From positions 1-9,525 of the forward strand of contig VXNE01000158.1 of the NCBI GenBank assembly GCA_009840715.1: a stretch of 9,525 nucleotides of DNA. Reading direction: 5' to 3'. Every line of letters begins with the position of its first letter. Position 1 is the first letter of the stretch. The notes under the pieces are model-generated. The model ran no database searches, was not told the DNA's origin, and saw only the letters and a program-made list of their open reading frames with translations. Both the position numbers and the translations under genes were made by a program. This document shows, piece after piece, positions 1 to 6,461 of this stretch. The DNA is from Gammaproteobacteria bacterium (lineage in GTDB: Bacteria > Pseudomonadota > Gammaproteobacteria > Pseudomonadales > Azotimanducaceae).

Positions 1-2
1 GG

Positions 3-329
3 CGGGTGCTGGCGGACCGCTTCCACCACGTGGTGAAGCGCACGCCGACGGAGGTGCGGCGGGCGCTGGCGTACGTGCTGCTGAACGTCCGCAAGCACTT
101 CTGGCAGCGGCGCCGTCGGGAGCCGCCGGTGGTGCTGGACGGTGCGAGTTCGGGACTGTGGTTCGACGGATGGAAGGGCCGTGCGCCGCCACCGGGGCGC
201 TACGCGGACCCCGCCCGCCCGTGCGAAGTGGCGCCGGCGCGAAGCTGGCTGTTGACCAGGGGCTGGCGCCGCGTCGGCCCGATCGATCCGGCCGAGGTCC
301 CGGGCGCGGCGCGACGCGACCGACCGTGA
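3..329 (+). CDS. REP-associated (IS200-like, Y1) transposase, C-terminal part only
   Basis: The frame is open to the left edge, so the start and the catalytic N-terminal domain (HUH and Tyr motifs) lie outside the window. The GTG at 6 is probably not the real start. The visible part begins with RVLADRFHHVVKRTPTEVRR and continues ALAYVLLNVRKHFW, the usual end of the Y1 transposase domain in REP-associated tyrosine transposases (RAYTs). After it come a proline-rich stretch with SSGLWFDGW and a tail of the type ARSWLLTRGWRRVGPIDPAEVPG, which I recognise from long proteobacterial members of the family. These single-copy enzymes act on hairpin REP repeats rather than mobilising as ordinary insertion sequences. 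The stop codon TGA (327-329) lies at the centre of a palindrome (320-336), which could be such a repeat. The family call rests on C-terminal similarity alone. Confidence 0.75.
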   Translation, partial: RVLADRFHHVVKRTPTEVRRALAYVLLNVRKHFWQRRRREPPVVLDGASSGLWFDGWKGRAPPPGRYADPARPCEVAPARSWLLTRGWRRVGPIDPAEVPGAARRDRP

Positions 330-336
330 CGGTCGG
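320..336. repeat. 17-base palindrome over the transposase stop codon and upstream of gltX
   Basis: The sequence ccgaccgtgacggtcgg has 8-base arms around one central G; as RNA it gives a 7-bp stem with loop TGA. It contains the transposase stop codon and lies 15 bases upstream of the TATAAT box of gltX, about where a -35 element would be. It could be a REP-like hairpin related to the adjacent transposase, an operator for gltX, or a transcription pause site. It has no T-run, so it is not a classical terminator. Confidence 0.45.
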
Positions 337-351
337 CCCCGCGGACCGGCA

Positions 352-357
352 TATAAT
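352..357 (+). promoter_or_regulatory. -10 box of the gltX promoter (TATAAT)
   Basis: A perfect TATAAT stands 12 bases before the gltX ATG in otherwise very GC-rich sequence. The best -35 resemblance, gTGACg at 326-331, is weak and at 20 bases is too far for an ideal spacer. A factor binding the palindrome at 320-336 may help instead. Transcription would be expected to start near 362-366, leaving only about 4 to 8 bases of leader. Confidence 0.55.
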
Positions 358-369
358 CGCCGGCCAGCC

Positions 370-1890
370 ATGTCTGACACCGGTCTGACCGTCCGTACGC
401 GTGTCGCGCCGTCGCCCACCGGCGACCCTCACGTCGGCACGGCGTACGTCGCGCTTTTCAATCTCGCCTTCGCGCGCCGCCACGGCGGGCAGTTCGTGCT
501 GCGCATCGAGGACACCGACCGGGCGCGTTCGACGCCGGAGTCGGAGGCGGCCATCGTCTCGGCCCTGCGCTGGGCCGGAATCGACTGGGACGAAGGCCCC
601 GACGTCGGCGGCGACTACGGACCGTATCGTCAGAGCGAACGCGTGACCCTGTACCGCGAGCACGCGGAGCGCCTGGTGGCACAGGGCGACGCGTTCCGCT
701 GCTTCTGTTCCCCGGAGCGCCTGGACGCCGTACGGCGGGAGCAGCGTGCACGCGGCGAGAACCCCGGTTACGACGGCCACTGTCTCGGCCTGACGGAGGA
801 AGAGCGCGAGCGCCGCCTCGCCGCGGGCGAACCGTCGGTGATCCGCCTGCGCGTGCCCCGGGAGGGCGTCTGCCGGACGCAGGACCGGCTGCGCGGCGCG
901 ATCGAGATCCCGTGGGCGCAGGTCGACATGCAGGTGCTCGTGAAGAGCGACGGGTTCCCGACGTATCACCTGGCGGTCGTGGTCGACGATCACCTGATGG
1001 AGATCACGCACGTCCTGCGCGGCGACGAGTGGATCGGCTCCCTGCCCAAGCACGCCCTCCTGTACCGCGGCCTCGGCTGGGACATGCCGGAGCACGCGCA
1101 TCTGCCGCTGCTGCGCAATCCGGACCGCAGCAAGCTGTCCAAGCGCCGCAACCCGACCGGCCTCCACTACTTCCGGGACGTCGGCTATTTGCCGGAGGCG
1201 CTGCTCAACTACCTCGGGCTGATGGGCTGGTCCATGCCGGATGGACGCGAGATCTTCTCGCTCGACGAGATGGTGGAGGCGTTCGACCTGGATCGGGTCG
1301 TCACGAGTGGACCGGTGTTCGACCTCGAGAAGCTCAACTGGCTGAACGGGCAATACCTCCGCGGCCTGTCGGCGGACGCGTTCGCCGACCGTGTCGCCGC
1401 GTGGGGCCTGCGGCGTGACCGGCTCGCGCGGCTGGTGCCGCTGGTGCAGTCCAGGACGGAACGCTTCATCGACCTCGCGCCGCAGGTCGACTACCTGCTC
1501 GGCGAACGCGCGCCGCTGACAGCGGAACACTTCGCCCACCGGACGCTGGAGGAGGCGGACTGCCGACGCGTGCTGCACCATGTGCTGCGCGTGCTCGACA
1601 ACATGCCCGAGGTCACCGGCGAGGCGTTGCTCGCGCGCTGTCGAACGCTCGCGAAAGGCATGGACCTCAAGATCCGCGACTTCCTGTTTCCGCTGTTCGT
1701 CGCGGTCTCGGGGCGCCCGGTCGCATTGCCGCTGTTCGACTCCGTAGCCTTCCTCGGACGCGACCTCGCGCGGGCACGCATCCGCTCCGCCCTGGAGGCG
1801 CTCGGCGGGGTTTCGAAGAAGGAAGGCAAGCGCTTCGACCGGGCGTTCGAGGCGCTTGCCGAGGGCGCTCCGGCCGCCGGTTCGGATTGA
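370..1890 (+). CDS. gltX: Glutamyl-tRNA synthetase
   Basis: This cytoplasmic class I enzyme charges tRNA-Glu with glutamate using ATP. The protein has 506 residues, slightly longer than the usual 460-490. The HIGH-type signature is HVGT (residues 21-24) within VAPSPTGDPHVGTAY. The KMSKS loop is KLSKR (255-259). A zinc-site pattern, Cys111-x-Cys113-x24-Cys138, sits in a segment closely resembling E. coli GluRS (the ERLDAVRREQRARGENPGYDGHC type); a fourth ligand is less clear. The C-terminal anticodon-binding domain is complete and ends in the usual MDLKIRDFLFPLFVAVSG and LGGVSKKEGKRFDRAF-like segments. The ATG at 370 is chosen because MSDTGLTVRTRVAPSPTG matches the normal N-terminus. No Shine-Dalgarno precedes it, which fits a nearly leaderless message. 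tRNA-Ala follows 39 bases downstream. Confidence 0.97.
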   Translation: MSDTGLTVRTRVAPSPTGDPHVGTAYVALFNLAFARRHGGQFVLRIEDTDRARSTPESEAAIVSALRWAGIDWDEGPDVGGDYGPYRQSERVTLYREHAERLVAQGDAFRCFCSPERLDAVRREQRARGENPGYDGHCLGLTEEERERRLAAGEPSVIRLRVPREGVCRTQDRLRGAIEIPWAQVDMQVLVKSDGFPTYHLAVVVDDHLMEITHVLRGDEWIGSLPKHALLYRGLGWDMPEHAHLPLLRNPDRSKLSKRRNPTGLHYFRDVGYLPEALLNYLGLMGWSMPDGREIFSLDEMVEAFDLDRVVTSGPVFDLEKLNWLNGQYLRGLSADAFADRVAAWGLRRDRLARLVPLVQSRTERFIDLAPQVDYLLGERAPLTAEHFAHRTLEEADCRRVLHHVLRVLDNMPEVTGEALLARCRTLAKGMDLKIRDFLFPLFVAVSGRPVALPLFDSVAFLGRDLARARIRSALEALGGVSKKEGKRFDRAFEALAEGAPAAGSD

Positions 1891-1916
1891 CACCTTCGAG
1901 CACCGCCACGTACCAT
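1887..1916 (+). promoter_or_regulatory. Probable tRNA-Ala promoter (TTGACA-N18-TACCAT)
   Basis: A perfect -35 hexamer TTGACA (1887-1892) overlaps the gltX stop codon TGA (1888-1890). After 18 bases comes TACCAT (1911-1916), which matches the -10 consensus at four of six positions. The following sequence, CGCGCGG, is a GC-rich discriminator of the kind typical of stable-RNA promoters under stringent control. The expected start, near 1922-1924, lies 6 to 8 bases before the mature tRNA 5' end at 1930. The boxes are seen directly; stringent control is inferred. Confidence 0.65.
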
Positions 1917-1929
1917 CGCGCGGCTTCGT

Positions 1930-2005
1930 GGGGCCATAGCTCAGCTGGGAGAGCGCGACAATGGCATTGTTGAGGTCGGCGGTTCGATCCCGCCTGGCTC
2001 CACCA
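1930..2005 (+). tRNA. tRNA-Ala, anticodon GGC
   Basis: A full cloverleaf can be drawn. The acceptor stem pairs GGGGCCA (1930-1936) with TGGCTCC (1995-2001), with a G3:U70 wobble (1932 with 1999), the key identity element for alanyl-tRNA synthetase. The D stem is GCTC/GAGC. The anticodon stem is CGACA/TGTTG with one G:U pair, and the loop is ATGGCAT with anticodon GGC at 1963-1965. The variable loop is AGGTC. The T stem GGCGG/CCGCC encloses TTCGATC. The discriminator is A2002 and CCA (2003-2005) is encoded. The tRNA reads GCC and GCU codons. A perfect TTGACA box lies 38 bases upstream, so it probably has its own promoter as well as possible read-through from gltX. Confidence 0.97.
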
Positions 2006-2053
2006 GATCCGCCCCAGCCCGGACGGCGCCGGACGCGCCCGTAGCGCCCCGTG

Positions 2054-2088
2054 GCCGGCCCGATGCCTCGCTGACGCTCGGCACCGGC
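2054..2088. repeat. Imperfect hairpin downstream of tRNA-Ala
   Basis: Outer arms GCCGG (2054-2058) and CCGGC (2084-2088) enclose inner arms TGCC (2064-2067) and GGCA (2080-2083), with a smaller GC/GC pairing inside. The structure is interrupted by a 5-base one-sided bulge and a TC/TC internal mismatch, and no T-run follows. It could mark the 3' end of the tRNA transcript, but in sequence this GC-rich such pairings arise by chance. Confidence 0.2.
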
Positions 2089-2120
2089 TCCGCCCGCGTC
2101 CCAGCCCCGCCGTCCGTCCA

Positions 2121-2167
2121 TGGAACAACCACCGTCGGTCGCTGCGCTCCCGTCGGCGGATGTTCCA
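2121..2167. repeat. Inverted repeat TGGAACA/TGTTCCA upstream of the first LytTR gene
   Basis: TGGAACA (2121-2127) and its exact reverse complement TGTTCCA (2161-2167) are separated by 33 bases and end about 100 bases before the first LytTR gene. The spacer holds a near-repeat of CCGTCGG. The less GC-rich heptamers stand out from their surroundings, and the position would suit an operator or a long-stem leader structure. No convincing promoter hexamers could be assigned here. Confidence 0.3.
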
Positions 2168-2265
2168 GGAAGGGAAGAGGATCCCTCCCCAGGCCGAGCC
2201 GTGTGGCGAACGTCGTCCATGGTCTCGCGCAGCGAGTCGGGCCCCTGACGGTCGTGGATCACCGC

Positions 2266-3102
2266 ATGCCAGACGGCCCGGTGCGCGGACTCGACTGTCT
2301 GTCGTGGGTGTACAAGGAGGTACTCGAGTGGAGCCTGATCCGCATCGCGCTGCTGCTCCTCGTCGCATTCGCGACGGCCTTCGGCCTGGTCCAGGCGACC
2401 AGCTTCAACCTCGACGCCGCCCCTTTGGCCCACGTCCTCCTCTGGGTGGGATGTGCGCTCCTGTGCTGGCCGCTCTGGCATGCGGTGCTGGCGGGCGTCC
2501 TCTACCTCATGCGCTTGCGGCCCCCGCGCGAGATCGCGCTGGCCGCCGGGCTTGCCACGGCGTTCGTCACGTTGCCGTCCACGGCCGTGGTCTACAGCGT
2601 CTCGGCGTGGGTGCGCGGACACTATCCGGGCGCGCTCGCGGTCTATGCGGAAGTCGCGATCCCGGCGTTGCTGCTGAGTGGACTGTTCCTCTACATCGCG
2701 TGTCAGCGGGTGAAGGAACGTTACGCCCACCTGGCCGTAGCGCCGGCCGCAATCCCCGGCGACACGAACGCCGGAACGCCCGGGACGGCGGCCAGCGGCT
2801 TCTTCGACCGACTTCCGCCCATGCTGGGCGAGGACATCGTCTATCTCGGCGTCTCCGGTCATTACCTGAACGTGGTCACGACCGCCGGCTCGCACCCCGT
2901 GCTGATGCGCCTGTCCGATGCGGTGGCCGCGCTCGGAGGCCGCGGCATGCGGGTGCATCGCTCCTACTGGGTGGCGTTTCGTCATCTGACGGGCACGGTG
3001 CGCCGGGACGCGCGTACGCTGGTTTGCGTGACCGGTGGCGAGGAGGTTCCGGTGAGCCGGACGTACGCGGCCGCGGTGCGCGCGGCGGTCGAGGCGCGGT
3101 GA
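2266..3102 (+). CDS. Membrane-anchored LytTR-domain transcriptional regulator (paralogue 1)
   Basis: The 278-residue protein has four hydrophobic segments (about 23-43, 54-82, 89-115 and 125-147), a polar linker (about 150-178), then a LytTR DNA-binding domain (about 179-276). The domain is recognised from DIVYLGVSGHYLNVVT, the VLMRLSDAV.ALG segment, VHRSYWVA and VPVSR, as in AlgR/AgrA-type regulators. There is no receiver domain, so input probably comes through the membrane part. Segment 2 carries CWPLWHAV (67-74) and segment 4 ends in Cys146-Gln, both shared with the two neighbours. A GTG at 2203 would add 21 residues; the ATG at 2266 is preferred because the MPDGPVRGL start lines up with paralogue 3. 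No strong Shine-Dalgarno is visible. A role as a membrane-bound transcription factor is inferred from the domain layout; its signal and targets are unknown. Confidence 0.87.
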   Translation: MPDGPVRGLDCLSWVYKEVLEWSLIRIALLLLVAFATAFGLVQATSFNLDAAPLAHVLLWVGCALLCWPLWHAVLAGVLYLMRLRPPREIALAAGLATAFVTLPSTAVVYSVSAWVRGHYPGALAVYAEVAIPALLLSGLFLYIACQRVKERYAHLAVAPAAIPGDTNAGTPGTAASGFFDRLPPMLGEDIVYLGVSGHYLNVVTTAGSHPVLMRLSDAVAALGGRGMRVHRSYWVAFRHLTGTVRRDARTLVCVTGGEEVPVSRTYAAAVRAAVEAR

Positions 3103-3185
3103 CCGGCGGCGCAGGGACCACCGGGGATGCTATCGTAAGAGACGCTGGCTGGACCTTGTTTTGCGGTCACTGGTCTGGAACGGTA

Positions 3186-4112
3186 ATGGACGGCAGTAGC
3201 GCGGCCCCCACGGCCGCAACGGAGTCCCCTCATCCCCCGCGCGGGTTGGCCCTCCTGCGGCTGGCGCACCGGGAGATGCTCGACTGGAGCCTCATCCAGG
3301 CCTCGTTCTTCGCGACCGCGGGGCTCGCCCTGGTAGCCGCCGTGGTGGTCCCCATCGGCATCGTCGCGCAGCTCGGGCTGCCCGAACGGCTCGCCTACTG
3401 GTCCATCTGTGGTCTGCTGTGCTGGCCGCCTGGACACGCGGTGACGGCCGCCATCCTCTACCTGATGCGATCGCGGCCTCCGGTCCTGATCGCGCTGGCG
3501 GCCGTTGCGGGTGTCCTGTTCCTCAGCCTGCCTTTCACGGCCGTCGGCTACGGCGTGTACGGCTGGTTGAGTGCGGAAGGTGCGGCGCCCATGCCGGTCG
3601 GGAGGTTCTTCCTGAACCTGGCGGTCCTGGCCCTCGGCGTGTCGGCCCTCGTACATTACGTTGCGTGCCAGCGCGCAAGGACACGGTTCGTCATCGCCGC
3701 CGGCGGGGGCGCAGACGGCGGCGATGGGAACGGCGGGCCGGAGCCCGTGCATGCGCCCGGCGAAGCAGAGCCGGTTCCGCGGGTTGCCGGGTCCGCGCAC
3801 GCCTTCTTCGACCGGTTGCCGCGGCACGTGGGACGCGACGTGATCTATGCCAACGTGTCGGGCCACTATCTCCACGTCGTCACCACCGCCGGAACGTGCC
3901 TCGTGCTGATGCGCCTGTCCGACGCGGTGCTGGCGCTGGGGGACGCCGGTATGCAGGTGCACCGCTCCTACTGGGTCGCGCATCGCCACATCGACGGGGT
4001 GATACAGCGCGGCCAACGGACGCTGCTGCGCCTCACCGGGGCGCACGAGATTCCCGTCAGCCGCACGCATCTCGCGAGCGTTCGCGCCGCAATCGCCGTC
4101 GAGGCCCCGTAG
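3186..4112 (+). CDS. Membrane-anchored LytTR-domain transcriptional regulator (paralogue 2)
   Basis: The 308-residue protein has the same layout as its neighbours: a longer hydrophilic N-terminus, four hydrophobic segments (about 38-60, 68-94, 99-128 and 139-161), a glycine- and proline-rich linker (about 171-205) and a LytTR domain (about 207-305). Conserved landmarks are CWPPGHAV (79-86), Cys161-Gln, VSGHYLHVVTTAG, VHRSYWVA and IPVSRTH. By hand count its LytTR domain matches paralogue 1 at roughly 60 percent of positions. The start is the ATG at 3186 (MDGSSAAPT). The frame stays open far upstream, but that part runs over paralogue 1 in another frame and has no membrane or LytTR features. 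The gap after paralogue 1 is 83 bases and holds no clear terminator, so the genes may share a transcript. Confidence 0.88.
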   Translation: MDGSSAAPTAATESPHPPRGLALLRLAHREMLDWSLIQASFFATAGLALVAAVVVPIGIVAQLGLPERLAYWSICGLLCWPPGHAVTAAILYLMRSRPPVLIALAAVAGVLFLSLPFTAVGYGVYGWLSAEGAAPMPVGRFFLNLAVLALGVSALVHYVACQRARTRFVIAAGGGADGGDGNGGPEPVHAPGEAEPVPRVAGSAHAFFDRLPRHVGRDVIYANVSGHYLHVVTTAGTCLVLMRLSDAVLALGDAGMQVHRSYWVAHRHIDGVIQRGQRTLLRLTGAHEIPVSRTHLASVRAAIAVEAP

Positions 4113-4143
4113 GGGCCCGTTGCCGTCGACATCGTGTCCGCCG

Positions 4144-5016
4144 ATGGATGACCGGGAACCGCCCGGCGGCGTGCGCGGGCTGGCCAGCCTGCAGTGGGCT
4201 TACAAGGCGGCGCTCGCCCCGGGCGTCGTTGCCGCATCGCTGATCGTGGTGCTCGTGCTCGCGGTCGCGTTCGCCCTCGCCGGCCGGGTCGAGCAGGGCG
4301 ACCTGTCCCACCGTGTTCTGCTCTGGATCACCTGCGCGACGGTGTGCTGGCCGCTCTGCCATGCGGTCGCCGCGGTCATGCTGTACCTCACCCGTGCGCT
4401 GCCCCCCGCGGCGATCGCCCTGGCGGCCGCATGCGGGACGGGCTTCTTCACGCTGCTATGCACCGCCGTCGCCTACACGGCCTACGGACTGTTCTACCCC
4501 GCCAGGGCGGGATCGGTGCCGATCCTGGCCATGTACGTCAACGTGACGCTCCTGACGGTGGTCGCGAGCGCCATCCTGCACTTCGTCGTCTGCCAGATCG
4601 CGTCGATGCGCCACGGCGTGGCGCAGGAGGACGCGCCTCCCGACGGGACCGCGGCTGCGCCGGTCGTCGCCCCCGCGCCCGCCGCGGCCGCGGAGCACGC
4701 CTCGTGGTTCTTCGAGCGGCTGCCGGTGCGGCTCGGCCGCGACATCGTGTGCCTGCGGGTGTCCGGTCACTACCTCGAGGTCGTTACCTCGGAGGGGTCG
4801 TGCCTCGTGCTGTTGCCGTTGTCCGACGCCGTAAAGGCGCTGGGCGATCTCGGCATGCAGGTCCATCGGTCGCATTGGGTGGCGTATCGCCACGTCCTCG
4901 GAATGATCCGCCGCGGTCACCGGACGCTGTTGCAGGTCACGGGGGAGCGTGAGGTTCCGGTGAGCCGCAGCCGGGTGGCGGAGGTCCGCCAGGCCATGCG
5001 GCGATCTGGAGCGTAG
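4144..5016 (+). CDS. Membrane-anchored LytTR-domain transcriptional regulator (paralogue 3)
   Basis: The 290-residue protein has four hydrophobic segments (about 28-47, 57-83, 89-117 and 125-150), an alanine/proline linker (about 160-187) and a LytTR domain (about 188-286). It keeps CWPLCHAV (68-75), Cys150-Gln, DIVCLRVSGHYLEVVT, VHRSHWVA and VPVSR. It differs from the other two inside the DNA-binding domain: LLPLSDAV replaces LMRLSDAV, and SHWVA replaces SYWVA. This may mean different DNA preference or partner choice. The ATG at 4144 (MDDREPPGG) is preferred over the TTG at 4120 because its start aligns with paralogue 1. It begins 31 bases after paralogue 2 ends, consistent with co-transcription. 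Confidence 0.88.
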   Translation: MDDREPPGGVRGLASLQWAYKAALAPGVVAASLIVVLVLAVAFALAGRVEQGDLSHRVLLWITCATVCWPLCHAVAAVMLYLTRALPPAAIALAAACGTGFFTLLCTAVAYTAYGLFYPARAGSVPILAMYVNVTLLTVVASAILHFVVCQIASMRHGVAQEDAPPDGTAAAPVVAPAPAAAAEHASWFFERLPVRLGRDIVCLRVSGHYLEVVTSEGSCLVLLPLSDAVKALGDLGMQVHRSHWVAYRHVLGMIRRGHRTLLQVTGEREVPVSRSRVAEVRQAMRRSGA

Positions 5017-5515
5017 CCCGGCCGACGGACCCGCCACGCGGGCTGGCGGGCGACACATGCGGTTCAGGCAGCGCGGACGCCGCGCCGGGCATGCCGGAGG
5101 GGTCTCGAAGCCCGCCGCGACTTGGAGGATGGACGCCAGGGGGCCCGATATCGGCCGATTTCGTGCATTGGCGCATCCTGGAACATCGTGAACGGCGTCC
5201 AGAGTCGATGTCGGCCGCGATCGCGTGTGCGAGACGCGGTTTGGCGCTGCGCGAATGCCGTTTGAGAACCGGCCGACCGATCGGGCAAGCGTCCGGGAAA
5301 TAACGCTTTGCGGCGGCCGGCGCCCGCCCTATCGTCTCGAAACCGGCGTGGTGCGGCCATGTGGCAGTACCCGTCGGCGTCGCACGGGGTTCCGCGGCGC
5401 CGGCGCTTAGGGATTCGGTGGCGGCCCAGGTCGCTTGCAGTACGAAGACCGACATGTGGACGCGCCCGCCGGCTTCCCTCAGGGACTCCCGCGCGTCCTC
5501 CTTCCGTCGGGTCGG
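5017..5515. other. Gene-free stretch between convergent genes
   Basis: About 500 bases lie between the stop of LytTR paralogue 3 (plus strand) and the stop of the PhyH-family gene (minus strand). I recognise no protein or RNA in either direction. The open frames here are short or arginine-rich, as expected by chance in GC-rich DNA. Two things stand out: a 7-bp hairpin at 5030-5050 and a locally less GC-rich patch around 5294-5310. Since the flanking genes converge, the stretch may simply hold the 3' ends of both transcripts. Confidence 0.5.
5030..5050 (+). terminator. Candidate hairpin after LytTR paralogue 3
   Basis: CCCGCCA (5030-5036) pairs perfectly with TGGCGGG (5044-5050) around a 7-base loop, starting 13 bases after the stop codon. 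There is no T-run, so it would be an atypical terminator or a 3'-end stabilising structure rather than a canonical intrinsic terminator. Confidence 0.35.
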
Positions 5516-6412
5516 CTACGTCCGTGCCGCATCGCGGTACGGCGCCATGTCCATGCCCGGGTACCGCGCCGCGACACCGTCCAGCGTCTCGTCCGTCCAG
5601 TAGGGATGCCCGGGCGCGGGGAAGCCGAAGGCGTAGCGTTCCGCCGGCGTGGCGGTCTCGATCCACGCGCGGAACTCGGGGCGGATGGCTTCCGCGGACC
5701 ACCCGGTGATGCCGAGCCACTTCCAGGCCGCCGGGGCGTAGGTGATGAACTGCCCGATCCGGCCACCGTCGGCGCGGAACGGCGTGCCGCGGTGGAACGT
5801 GCGCATGCTGTACGCGAGCAGGGAGCCGGCGGGCACCGTCACGCGGACCTCGCGTTCGTACAGCGCGGGTCGTTCCTCGCGGGAGTAGTGGGCCGGCCAG
5901 CGGATGCGCTCCGGGTAGTGCTCCCACGAGCAGATCGCCGTGGGGGCATGGTCGGCGTCGACATCGGTGTAGTAGACGAGATAGGCCGTCTGCCAGTAGG
6001 CGGGGTCGCGCGGCGGGTAGGCGAGGGTGTGGTTGCCGAAGTCGCAGTGCATGACCTGGTCGCGGTCCGCGTGATGCCCCCGGCACTTCACCTGGACGTG
6101 CGACTGCTCGCAGAACAGGTCGTCGTGGCCCACCATCAGGGCCGCGAACCGGCGCAGTTCCGGATGCAGCGTGATCGCGTTCAGCGCCGTACCGGGGTAG
6201 GGGAACCGTGTGTACCCGCGGCCGGGCACGAAGGGGGCGTTCCAGTCCTTCGGCTTGCCGTTCGAGGGGTCGTCGCAGTACTCCACCCAGCCGGGCAGGA
6301 TCTCGGTGAGTTCCGACCGCGCCGCCGTCAGCTCGGCCGGGCTCAGGAAATCCTCCACGATGGCAAAGCCGTGGCGGCGGTAGTGCTCGACGTGGCGCGG
6401 CTCGAAGATCAT
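5516..6412 (-). CDS. PhyH-family Fe(II)/2-oxoglutarate-dependent dioxygenase
   Basis: The 298-residue protein begins MIFEPRHVEHYRRHGFAIVEDFL with SPAELTAAR following, the classic N-terminus of the phytanoyl-CoA dioxygenase family. The metal-binding facial triad is visible as His122-x-Asp124 (MHCDFGNH) and the distal His207 (RTFHRGTPF). Arg218, in GGRIGQF, is a candidate for binding the 2-oxoglutarate carboxylate. No signal peptide or membrane segment is seen, so it should be cytoplasmic. Members hydroxylate or halogenate many small molecules, and the substrate cannot be told here. The gene is transcribed away from the five-gene operon and converges on the LytTR trio. The ATG at 6412 is chosen because upstream codons do not fit the family; no clear Shine-Dalgarno precedes it. 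Its ATG shares the palindrome CATG with an ATG on the other strand. Confidence 0.88.
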   Translation of the reverse strand: MIFEPRHVEHYRRHGFAIVEDFLSPAELTAARSELTEILPGWVEYCDDPSNGKPKDWNAPFVPGRGYTRFPYPGTALNAITLHPELRRFAALMVGHDDLFCEQSHVQVKCRGHHADRDQVMHCDFGNHTLAYPPRDPAYWQTAYLVYYTDVDADHAPTAICSWEHYPERIRWPAHYSREERPALYEREVRVTVPAGSLLAYSMRTFHRGTPFRADGGRIGQFITYAPAAWKWLGITGWSAEAIRPEFRAWIETATPAERYAFGFPAPGHPYWTDETLDGVAARYPGMDMAPYRDAART

Positions 6413-6450
6413 GGGGGAAGCGGTCCGTGTGGGAAGTGGGGCAGTTTCCC

Positions 6451-6461
6451 CGCATAATGCG
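6451..6461. promoter_or_regulatory. Palindromic -10-like site in the divergent intergenic region
   Basis: CGCATAATGCG is an 11-base perfect palindrome (5-base arms around a central A) between the divergent PhyH-family gene and the cytochrome operon. On the plus strand it contains CATAAT (6453-6458), a five-of-six match to the -10 consensus; on the minus strand it reads CATTAT. No good -35 box is seen for either direction. A start about 7 bases past the plus-strand box would lie upstream of the TTG at 6495 but downstream of the ATG at 6411, which supports the TTG start. Nearby GGGAA (6431-6435) and TTCCC (6445-6449) form a second small inverted repeat. Confidence 0.4.

Noticed and set aside
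1941..2132. Short minus-strand frames containing GGIEPPTS or SQAGSNRRPQ
   Set aside because: These are the familiar spurious proteins produced by reading antisense through a tRNA gene.
2160..3185. Long upstream extension of the open frame of LytTR paralogue 2
   Set aside because: It overlaps paralogue 1 in another frame, is arginine/glycine/proline-rich and has no membrane or LytTR features; paralogue 2 begins naturally at the ATG at 3186.
2982..4070. 362-codon open frame on the minus strand
   Set aside because: It is antisense to LytTR paralogues 1 and 2, with no recognisable domain.
5308..5335. TTGCGG-N16-TATCGT as a promoter
   Set aside because: Both boxes match poorly and no supportable gene follows.
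5397..5406. 10-base palindrome GCGCCGGCGC
   Set aside because: A pure G/C palindrome of this length is expected by chance in DNA of this composition and has no supporting context.
4937..5455. 172-codon minus-strand frame in the gene-free stretch
   Set aside because: It overlaps the end of LytTR paralogue 3, has no recognisable domain and no ribosome-binding site, and its composition fits chance.
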